From Marthasterias glacialis (taxonomy: Eukaryota; Echinodermata; Asteroidea; Forcipulatida; Asteriidae), in NCBI GenBank assembly GCA_911728455.2, contig OU452236.1, positions 11,461,195 through 11,525,194 of the forward strand: a stretch of DNA of 64,000 nt, read 5' to 3'. A program made the position numbers and the translations under genes. Positions 10,901 to 22,900 of this stretch are shown here, piece after piece. Positions within the stretch are counted from its first letter, which is position 1. Each line of letters begins with the position of its first letter. A model generated the notes under the pieces. That model ran no database searches. It was not told the origin of the DNA and worked only from the letters and a program-made list of their open reading frames with translations.

Positions 10901-13900
10901 GTTTGTGAACAAACTCACGGTGTTCGGCTTGAACGTAATAAAGTGATTGCGTAATTGAAAATTTTAAGGTCAATATTGTGTGCAAGTTTTTTGTCTACTT
11001 GTGCTATGCTGACAGGCAAAATATTTATTTGTACCATTGGTTGATCTTTATGCATGAAGGTTTGTCATATGAAACTTCAACTTCCTGTTTTGAGAGGAAC
11101 TAAAGGTCAAATGGGGTCACACTTTGTACAAGATATCTAGAATTGTCCCAGAGCTTTAAATTGATGTAATGTTTATTAATGTACCACGTTTCATTAATAA
11201 GATATACATTTTTGTATGTACAAACTTATACTTCCGGTTTTGACTGGAAGTGAAGGTCAAATGGGGTCACACATTGTAAAAATTTGTAGAATGGTGGAAG
11301 GGCCTTAAAACCAGGTTATTATATTAATATATATACAAATTTACGTTATTTACATACGATTTTTTATATAGAGAAATATTACTTTCGATTTTGACCGGAA
11401 GTAAAGGTCAAATGGGGTCACACCCTGTGTAAGATATGTTTAGTACTTCAAGACCTTTCATATGGTGTAAAGATCATGTATGTAGCATGTATTATTCTTA
11501 AGATATGATTATTTTAGTACAAAACTTCAATTTAATGTAATGACGTCATCGATGTCGTCATCATTCAAAAAATTTTGCTTTGTCATGTACACACTGTGGT
11601 CTAGGTATATAGTAAGTTTCAAGTCTGTACATGCTTTAATTTTTGAGATAGCAAAATAATTTGTTTTTCGACCTAGTGTACCATTTTTCGTTGTGACGTA
11701 GCTATGACATCATATATTACATTTCTAGAATGCTCATGAGCTAAAGAAAATATTATGCATTGAAAGTTTGTTCATATTTTCATTCACTTAGGCTCTAGAG
11801 CCCTAAATAACATGATTTTAACTTTAACTTCCGGTTTTGACCGGAAGTAAAGGTCAAATGGGGTCACGGTGTGCATACAATTTGTCCAACATTACAAGAC
11901 CTTTCATATGCACCAAAGATTTTGAATGTAGCATTTGCCGTTCTTGACATATTAATTTTTTTGAATTATTTAACGTTTATTTAAAAGCTAATGACGTCAT
12001 CAATGACGTCATCATTGAAAAAAAATCGCTGTTTCATCTATTCACTAAGATCTTTGTACATGGTAAGTTTCAAATTCATACAAGCTTCAGTTTTTGAGAA
12101 AATTTGCGGACAAGGTTCAGGGATAAAAATACCCAGAAAAAAAACCAAACTAGAAATGAGTTTTTGTGGCATCACAAAAACTAGGTGTTCGGAGTGTGAT
12201 GTATTAAAAATATTTTATGTGTTAAAAGTTAAATGAAATTAAAAGTTAATCCAACTTAAATATAAGAAAATATGAAGAAAAACATACGTAAAATTGAGCT
12301 TTAAAATATAATATTTTATTTGAACTTCCGATTTGGACAGGAATTTCTAACCACTTTTAAATGAGGGGGTACTTCCGGTTTGACCGGAAGTAGAGTTCAG
12401 ACAGGTCACGCAATGTGTAACAAAGAAGGACCTTCCCTAACTTTGGTATTTGGTGAAAGAATCATGTTCCTAGCTCTTACCATGTATAAACGAGGAGCTA
12501 CTTCCGGTGTGATCGTAAGTAGAGGTCACAAAGGTCACCCAATGTGCAACAGAGAGATATATGTTCAGCGGGGGAACCATTGCCAGATATGATGGGTCTC
12601 CCTGGGTTGTCAGGCTTGTGTACCTTGGGAAGGAGGTAAAATCTGGCTGTTCTACGGTTGACTGAGGAGAGAAACTTATAGGCTTTCTTAGAGGGATACT
12701 CACGGTCTTGCATGTCATCCAATGTTTGTTGAATCTCATTTGAAAAGGTACCTGTAGGATCAGTGTCAAGAGGTTTATAGTTAGTTGGGTTGTTGACTTG
12801 TCTCTTGGCTTCATCAATGTATTGCTGGCGGCCCAAGACAACAACAGCAGAGCCATTGTCAGCTGGCTTGATAATGATATCCTTTCATGCTCATAGAGTC
12901 TTTAACGCCTCGCGTTCTTCTCTGGAGATGTTGTTATGCATCCTGTGGGTGGAATGATCACTGGAAATAATTTGTGAACTAACAACCTGTATGTAGGTTT
13001 CTAGTGATGGAACACGGTTCTTAGGTGGTACCCATATTACGAACAGGAAGTAGAAATGCTGATAACCTCAAAATATTGAAAAGACAACCAAGATTAAATT
13101 TTAAATATTCTGATTTACAAAAAACAATATTTAGTGCATATGGTTATAGTTTAGAAACTTCAGTTAAGAGGCAGAAAACTGAAACATGATAATACAATAA
13201 ACCGTTTTGAGATATGGTGACACATTACTATGACACTATTGGCCTTTTTAAGATATGGCAGATACTATAGGAGAGGATTGTTTGGTTTGGGTGTATACAG
13301 ACACATTTACCCAAATAGTGTCATAGTATAGTGTCCACCACATTTCAAAATGGCTTGTTAGGTTTGGGTAAATTTGGTTGTATACACCCTAACCATACAG
13401 TGCACTTCTATAATGTCCACAATACCTCAACAAGGCTAATGAAAATGACATGACAATAGAAGAGAAACTCAAATTGGATAACTTCCTGAATAGGATTTTG
13501 GAGAACTTAGGACTGATAGGGTTTTTAAGCTATGTAATAATAACAACACTATAACAACACTATAACACACTATTCAAATCAATTCAACTTCACATTTATT
13601 TCAATGTATGAGAAATATCAACCTTAGCATGTAGATAAGGACTAAACAATAATAGAGATACTTAAGAGAGGAAGCTGAGATACATGTTTGAAAGAAGACT
13701 TGTAATAATAGTGGCCATTTGTTAAGTTTCTGTCTATAAGACACTCTTGGCACAGCAGAGACGCAAATAACAAGTTTTTCAAGTCACACTCCAGGTTTTA
13801 CATCATTGGAAGATGCCAAGTTACATAAACAAATGAGCTTTCAAAAAGGTGTTGGAGCTGGTATACGTTACATCTTGTCAGAGATGGGGAGAGGGAGTTC

Positions 13901-16900
13901 ATTCCATAGAGATGGGCCAAGATTTATCTTGTGTCTTCAAGAAAGCGTAACCTTTACCCTGGAGTCTTTATGGCCAAAGACCTTTCTGAATCCTGCAAAA
14001 TGCTCCATTCTGTATTTCAACTGTGCAACTTTGCAACTGATTATTTGGGTTATTTTCCTGACTATACAGCCCACTCAGCAGACTAGTGTGGAGAATGATA
14101 GCAACAAATCAGGCTGGTTTTGTCATGTCTGCAGAGTTAGCTGTCATAACATCAAGGTAAGTTGTATTCCATTCAAAGTATTCCATTCAAATGTGTGTGA
14201 CAGAAAGGAGGGTAATTGCTGTGTTGTTTGCTGTGGTGGGTTTTCTGTGTATATTATGTTGTTTTTATATACATGGAAATCCAACACAGAACGGCAATGA
14301 AGGTGTAATCAATAGTGAATATCAAACTCATGCAGAAGAGGAAATTTCAAAGGTAAATCATGGCCTTTGAATTTCGGGTGAAAGGTCACAAATCCATTTT
14401 TTTTAGAGACGGTATCATAATGGAAACACCTTTTATTGAAATGTTTATTACATAAAATATTAATGGCCTAACATTTCGACCTTATCGGAGTCTTTCTCAA
14501 AGGCTAAATGGCAACGCAACATGCACATACAAGTATAGAAGAGTAACAGAAGCAGTCAAGTGGAAAGAAGCAGTCAGAAATAGCAAGGAATGAACAATGG
14601 AGAGGGAGACAAAGGGGGGGGGGTTGGGGTTGTAGAGGGAAGAGGCTGGTTTAACCACAAAAGGTTGTAAATACAAAAGACAAAATCAGAGTTTTTGTCT
14701 TGTTAGCTATTTTAGAGGATATCTTTGGTATAGTATAGCATCATAGACAGTGATAGATCAAACTGCAATCACATCAGGCTTTGATTGTAAGAAAATATCA
14801 ACTAGACTCTAGGCCCAGCTCCATAGAGCTGCTGAAACAGAAAATATTGCTTAACGTTTTATGCTAAGCAAGAATAAGCAGGATACCAGTCACAGATTGT
14901 ACATGTTACATGGTATTTTGGCAGGTAAGCTTATTCTTGTTAGCATAATTTTGTTGTGCTTAGCAACTTTTTGTGCTTAAAGCAGCTCTATGAAATTGGG
15001 CCCAGACAACTAGCCAGAGAATCCAGTAATTTTAGCATTGGGTCAGTAACCCCCAGGACTCTGGGAAAACTATTGAGAATACAGTGCTTAGCACACATCA
15101 GTATGTAGGTTAAAAACACAAAATAATATTCTTTATCCCCGATGCAAAAATTAACATCTATTATAATGGTTGCAGTACCCGCTGCTATTAGGATTCAAAC
15201 TGCCTCTAGCTACCGGGCAATCTCAGTAGTCTAGTTGGTAAGACATCTGCTCCAGAACGGCGGGGGTCGTGGGTTCGAATCCCACCAGAGGAACATACCT
15301 GTGGATTTTTTTTCTCAGGGAAAGTACTGAGTATACAATGCTCAACACACATCAGTGTATGGGTAAAAAACACAAATAATATTATTTATTAATTTACACA
15401 AACTTGCAATAAAGTGAGAGCGTTGGAGTAAAAAGTCCTTCTCTTATTGGCCCAGGTCTACCAGATCCACATGAAAAGTAAGAAACATCTCAGTGCCATG
15501 GAGAAGATTACAGAGGTAGCGACATTCCAGAGTGGACAAGCCAGGAAGCGTCTTGAAGCTGAGCAGTACCTCCGTAATCTTGAAGGTGGCGTCAGTGGAG
15601 GAGTTAGTGTCAGTGGTGGGGCAAACAATTCCGGAAACAACAGGTGATTTCTTTGTTTGTATAGACCTCTTGCACTAACGTCACCTGTGGTGCAATTTGG
15701 GGAGTCAAATTGCATGTCAAGATATCCTGCCGGTCTCAACACTCCCACTTGGCCTAAACTGCACAGTGCACATAACACACAGGAATTCTGACCCCCTGGT
15801 GCAAGCAGGATTTATTGTGTGATGACCTCATTAAGCTCCAACCTCTAATGGGAGACTTTTGAATGATAGGTGGCAGCAGACTTACCAGGTAAATTGTCAT
15901 TGTTACCGTAGTTATGAGCATGCACACATTTCTGAGAACAATGGATATAGCTGGTAAGTCTGCTGCCACCTAGCTTCCTCAATAATCTGTCATTGGTAAT
16001 TGTTGAAAACAAACTTGATTACTTTCAATCTGAGAGCTCACTCATTGTAAAGTTTATATCAGTACCAATCCTCCAGAAAATTATTCTGGTTGGTTGAACG
16101 GTGGGTTTAGTGGAAACTAAATGATGGAAATGATTTTACTCACTGATTATCGTTTACCTTTAAAGTTGACAAACTAAAGTAAATGCAAATAGTGTTGTGC
16201 ACATTTCTTGTTAGGCTGATATTAGTCTGTTTATTTGTGATTCACTGTAGATCAGACAGGCAGAAGTATTGTCGAGATTGTCACAAGCATTTCAGAGGAG
16301 ATCGTTTTGATCACCTCAAATCAGACGCTCACAAGGTAAGAAGCGGTCAATGACCCAATTCCCCGTATAACTTAGAACTGCTTAGCATGTTTTAGTTAGT
16401 TACCTCACCTGTACTTGGCATCATTCCCACACCAATTTATTAATTTTACGTCAATTAAATTTTGATATTAACCATCCTAATTTTTGGTGCCTTTTTCAAA
16501 TAACTTGATGCACTATTTGAAATTATATAACTCACATATAGATCCTTGTCATTCGATTGGTGGAACTTACATCACGTGTCATTCACTATTGCTCCCATCC
16601 GCATCGGCGATCAAAAAGTTCTACTCGCCCATAGGGAATAGTATTTCCCATTCAACGGATAGGATCATCCTTGTTCCCAATGTTTTTTTGAGCAGTAGAG
16701 TGTCGCTGCTACAATGGAGCACCTATGCAAAAGGTTGTGATAGTCCAGATTTCACCTGGAAGTTTTTCAATATCTGTATACCATTCACTATTGTGGTTTT
16801 GAATGGTGAGATAACTGTGTACAGTGTTTGATTCCCCAAGTGGTTTTGAATGGTAGGTAAGCTGATACAAAGCCTTGTGAAGATCGTTCCAAATGGTAGT

Positions 16901-19900
16901 ACACCTGTGGTGAATCAATGGACCCTCTATGCTATGAATGGTTTTGAATGGTAATACAGCTTGATATCAACACTGTTCAAATGAAAATACCATATATGTA
17001 CAACAGCAATGGGAGCATTAAATGCCGGATTGTTGAAGTTTCTCAAGTAATGTTTTTCTTGGTGACAGGAAGCTAAGAAGAAGTCCATCCCACGTTGCAG
17101 TGCCTGTAACATGACCTTTAAAACATCCCAGAAGTATGTACAACACTGCAAAGGAGACATGCACAAGCTTGTAAGTCATCTCTTCAACCAAGTGGTCCCT
17201 CTTGGAGAACTCAGTGCTTATATTGTACGGTCCTTTCTCATGTCATTACATTTGTTAAGTCTGGTTGTGACGCCTGCGATTCTCAGAAAAGTGAACTTAA
17301 TCACCATACTAGCCAAGAACCCCATGGAGAGAAGACAAAGGAAGTTTGAGTTTTAGATGTAGGAGGAAAACCTCAGGGAAATATTCCAAAAACCTAATCC
17401 ACATAGTTCCCTGGTGGCATTGGAACCAGGGTCCTAGAAGTGGAAGGCAAGGAAAGATACCACTACGCCAACTCTACTTATGCCCAACATCTCAACTCAA
17501 AAGTCAAACTGGAAGGCCTGAACCCATGTGAAGTATAATCAGTTTGACAGTGAAGTACATAGTCTAACAGAATCAAACAAAATATACAACTTGATTTAGA
17601 TGGGTTTGGGTTGTTACTACACTGTGGAAGTTGAAACAACTGGGCCCCTGATTATACCAAATGGCCACTGCAACTTGTATCCTTTTTTTGTACTCTCATC
17701 AGATATGGGCACAGGAGAATAATCCATTCAGATTCCAATAAGTCCCATTTTACCAAGTCTTTGGTTAGGGTCAAGGCTTAAAGACATGCCATAAGATTGC
17801 TCAAAATATAATCTCAAAATGTCAAGTTTTATTTAAAAATAAACAACCATTTTGCAAAATAATAATGTTGTTAAACTGCAAAAAAAAGAATATTTTCCTT
17901 TTATTTTATTTTATTATTATTTGTTTTTTAGGAATTACCTTAAAGTGCCCCTTTGTTTTGTTTTTTGAATAAAAGAAATAGCTTTTGCAAACTGTTTATC
18001 AACCAAAACAATCAGTGGTCTAATTGTAAAAAGTAGTAATGGCCTCACGCTTCAACCCTAGCAGATTCTTTCCCAAAGAAAAAGACTGACAAATGAAAAA
18101 GCCTTTGAGAAAGACTCTACTGGAGATAAAATGTGAGGCCAGTACTAATTTTGTCCTTTTATTTTGTCTGCTATGATACAGAAACGGGACCAGCAGCTGC
18201 AAGAGAAAGATGAAGCTGTCGATGATGGGAATTACGTCACCGTGGATGCTGTTGGTTTTGATGATGATATGGAATTCGGAGCAGACTTTATTGAGATGGA
18301 GCTCGGGGTAGACGATGGCAGTCCAGTGAGTTACCCCAAAATAACCCCACTTTATTCACAACTGTTGGACAAGCTCTTTTAATATCTTTAAAAACAACTT
18401 GAACGAGCCCTCTCTTTTTAACAAATTGAACCCTGTTTTTGTTTTCTGTTTGGTGATTCAGTAGTCACCATGAGTCCCAGTTCGTCAACTTGATATCAGC
18501 TAGGCTCAAAACTGCTTTCTGCTTCTCGCTGGAAAAATACTACTTAGTAAATGCAAAAATTAACATGGAACGATTTTCAAGTAGTATTAACTGCATGAGG
18601 TTTTTGCTGGTAACCTGTTTCGACTAAGGGTGAAGTCAGCTTACCGTCCCGGTTGACTAACAACAAGCAATATTTTACTTTGTTAATGAAAGCGCTGCTT
18701 GCTTTGTGTACAGGGACTACTGTAGATGAAGCAGTGTAACTCACATTTCCTTCATGCTAAGTTGGAATACGCTACAAATATATTCAAAATATCTTCCTCA
18801 GCTATACACACTCTTTACATCTTAGAATCTTCGACCAAAATATCTGCAGCATGGAATGACAATTAATTTACAAACTTGATAACTGTCTTGAAGCATATTA
18901 CGATGTTTAGAATGCTGAAACACAGATGCAAACACCTTTTCCGTCTCAGTGTTTGTTATATTAATCAACAAACACCTGATAGAAGAACGTACACCCTGAT
19001 GACTTGAAACTTTGAAGGGGTCCAAAAATACTGTAGACGAGCCATCCCAATCATGCATATATATAAGAAACAGTCTCTGAGCCTGGTACGGACAACCAGT
19101 GCTGGAAACACACTTATTACATAAAGTCAATAATGTCACCAAGTGTCACTCAAGAAAGTAAGGACCATCGTCTTAAAGAAACTCAAATGAGAACCCTGTC
19201 CTTGTGCACGCTTGCCCCGCCCTTTCTACCTACTCCTATCCAATAAACTCACTTGTACTTGCTTTTTCATTGCGTCATCTTCACTCTACTCAGCAGCCAT
19301 CTTTATATTCGTTCATATTGAAATGTATGACGTCCAGAGTGAGGCAGTGTTCTTTAGCCAGTTCCCACCAGGATTCTTCCTTTTTTTTTCCTGTCCAGCC
19401 TAACGGGATTATTTTCTTGGAATTGCCATTTTTCTTTGAGAGTACCGCTGGCACAAAGAAACCCTGACTGACAAAGCCAAGAGAACAAAGATTCTCTTTA
19501 TTGCACCGTGATGTTTAATTTTTTTTTCTAATAAAGAAAATGTCAAAATCACGCACTGTGAATTACAAAACCTTGTTCGTGTGGCATGGCCTACGATTGG
19601 TACTCAATCCGGAATCAAAGCTGGATTCCCAGTTCACTCTGACTTACCTCCATTGAGCCGAAAGACAATGAATAAACAATGGTGGAAGCCTCTCTGTTCC
19701 TCTTCATTGAACAAAAGAACAAAGGTGTGGAATCAGGAATTACACAATAACGCCAGCACATTAGCCAAAAGTCTGCAAAATATTTACTGCCTTCTGTCCT
19801 GTTTGTGTGAGTGAAACAAAGCGTTGTTCCGGTATTCCTATTTTACACAATGGAGTGTTTCAACGTCGCCCGTTTAGTGGCTCAAAAAATATTTTTGTGG

Positions 19901-22900
19901 ATACACGTATCGGGTGCCAACTGGTTAAAACAGCTAGCGCCCATGACATCATCAACCACTGCTTTAGGATGTGTAGGAAAACCAACAGATCAAGACAAAG
20001 ATGGTCGTGCTGTGACTTTATTGGACTAGAAACTAATTTCAACAATATTTCTTTTGACAGTATTTTCATGAATGAGGAGAAGATTATGTGTAACTTGATT
20101 ATTAAACCCCAACATTTGTTTCTTTGTTCAGTGAGACAATACAGAGTATTTATTCCTGACTGCTTCCTGAATGTTTTAATTGTATTCCAACACTAAATCG
20201 TACAAATTGGTCTCTTGTTTATTGTCAGTACTTCATTCCAAATGCCAGTTCTGGCAGTTCTGCAGGATCAACGAAAGTCTACTGAATTAAAATTTTAGTA
20301 ACATTTTCTACCTTTTCTAAGGTACTCCTTCGGACTCGTTGTTCAACAATCTTGAGAGGGTTATGATCGGAATCTGCAAAACTGTTAGAAATCATTTTGT
20401 TTTCCTCCCAGTTTCACTGTCCTTTCCTCTCGGGGTTATTTCTCTTCAAATATTCTATTGGGATTAAACTTCACCATGTCTTTAAATATCTTTCGCTGCA
20501 GGGTTATGGTCAGTTGTGATTTGCTTATTGAATCTTCTTTCAGATCTTCTAGTCCTTCAAGAGTCTGAAAATTCCTGATAAAATGGAGAATTGAAGATTT
20601 TGGAGGGTCACCAAGAAAATGTTTTTCCCAAGGCTTTGTTGCTGAGCCTAGATCAACCCAAAGTGTCACTTCTGCACACACTTCAAAATGATTAGAACTT
20701 CATTTCTTTATTTTCATTATCCCTTATTCGGCTCTGCAAAGCTTGGCCTTCGCAGCATTTATCATTCTTCCTAGATTTCTTTCTAAATAAATATATTTGT
20801 GCCCTTCCAATGTTTACCATTTTACAACTTACTTTTGTCCATCTGGTTTACATAATCTATACCAGTTCCATAACAGATATTTAAATAAGAGATGGGATAA
20901 ACTGATTGGTCTTTAGATCAATCTGGTTGACCTCTGAGAAAGTCCTTCTTTTATTTCTATGAGTTTTTCTTCCTGCATTCTCTAGGAAAGAGAACAAGAA
21001 GAGGAGGAAGAAGATGTAGTTGTCATCAGCGGAGACGAGAAAGAGCATGCTGACAGTGCAGACACAGATTCTGTCGTAGTTGTTGAAGATGATTCCTCTG
21101 TGAATCCAAAATCTGATCAATCAATTCAAGTGCCAAAAGGTCAGTCAGGGTCCGAGCAAGAGGTCCAAGAAGTGAGTGACCAGGTTTTAATGTCAGAGCC
21201 AGATGTAAAGCCTGTTGATGAGCCTTCTGAGAAGCATGTTGATAAGCCTTCTGTTCTCATGGTGGAGGAAGGTATCGATGATGTGAAACTCCAAGAGGGG
21301 TCTGAAATGCAGTTAAAACCCGTCCATGATGATTCAAAGGTTACAGTGACCTTTGACACCAAGAAGCTGTTGGTGCCTGACTTACAGTCTGCCACCGATG
21401 GAAATTCAGCTTCATCAGAGATGGAGGTTTCCAACAAATCAGAATCTGAGAAGTCAGATAGAGAAGGCCCGGCTGTTCAGGCAATGGCTCACCAAGAGCA
21501 GGTCCAAGATGATCAGACTGGGTTTGATTTGGTGAATAGGGGTCAAAGTGAAGGGAAAGAGTCGAGTGACATGATTGTTGATCCCGTATCCACAGTTTGT
21601 GCTGCTACTGCAGCTGCTAATGACCAGCAGCACAATGCAACTAACCAACAACAGGTGACACAACAACAGGAGAACAAGCCACTGCAGCAAGAAGAAACTA
21701 AAGAGCTTGTGTTTGATCCCAACAAGCCTGTTGGTAGGTGCTTTCTCTCATACTTCTGTCATCTGTACAAGTTTGTTTCTTTTCATTTCAAACTTTCATG
21801 TCCTGTGTTTTCCCTTATTTCTTAGCGGCTACATTTAAAAACAAATCTTTTCGCAAGACCCATTTTTGGTCTTCAATTCAAAACAAGTTATCAAAGTTGA
21901 TTGATTTTAAAATGCTACCTTTCATCGCTGTTGATGTGCAAGCACTTTGTTATTTTGTTGTTATTAAGACAGGTGTTATTTCCAAAATATATCTGTAATT
22001 TTTCAACCTTGGAAGTCTCTCCTTTTTTTTATTAGTTTTTTTGTTTCGCAGTTTCTTCTGCAAATTTGTTTTAACAATGACGTCTGCGTCTTCCAACGTA
22101 CAGGCTTAATGACAGATGTATTTTTTGTAGGTACCCAACTCCACAACATCTATGTGCAATTATTCGAGCCTGCCCTAACTTGCCTGATTTTTACCCAAAG
22201 CTTAAATGATATTAACAGAAAATGACCCAGGGTGCAAACTGCAAAATGGCTCTCCACCCCTACCCCCACCCCTCACCCCTCACCCCTCTGTACCCTGAGG
22301 AGGTCTGTTTATCTGTACAGCTTTTCTCTTGGTACAGCAAGCTTCAATAACTCGCCTCATCAGAAACCTTGTTTCTTTCCACTTTCGTCTACCTTGTACT
22401 TTCTTTCTCTCTCTTCCTTAGAACTCGGTATTTCTTGATGTCATATATTGCAGTATGGACCCTTTTTCCTTTCCTTCAGTAATCCCACACGGCTCTGAAA
22501 GCTAGTTTCCTCCAATAGTCTTGTGTCAAGGAATCCTGTTGAATTTCTGTCACTTTGCCATTGCTCGTGGTACTGCTCGACACAATCACATCTTTACAAA
22601 CGTTTGGTTTGTAGACTATCACAACCACTTCTTCAAAATTGATTTCTTGATTTAAATACATGCTTGATTATGTGACTTGACATTTGACCTTTGACCCATT
22701 GAGTAGGAGAGGACTACCTTGTGCCAGTTTCTGGGTTTTTCTGCAAGCTGTGTCACAAGTTTCTCACATCAGATAAGGCTAGCCGCGCTCACTGCAAAGG
22801 CAAGCTTCACTTCAAAGCATTGAAGGTAAGTCAAGCTTGTTCCAAAACCCTGGAAGATTCTTTGGACAAGAAGTGTTGAGTTTTACCCATCAACCCTCCT

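Noticed and set aside
13806..14300. 164-codon + strand frame
   Set aside because: Only 14070-14156 is a real exon (splice sites and zinc-finger match). The rest is intron read-through.
10575..14700. Repeat E pair as terminal repeats of one retroelement
   Set aside because: A genuine CIZ1-like exon (14070-14156) lies between the copies, so they cannot bound one insertion.
15222..15300. Functional tRNA gene
   Set aside because: The A and B boxes are intact, but the acceptor stem does not pair and a repeated body follows, as in a SINE.
19204..20196. Overlapping open frames of 60-129 codons
   Set aside because: They lie in dispersed element F and its flanks. The frames are not kept in the copies at 34820 or 56435.
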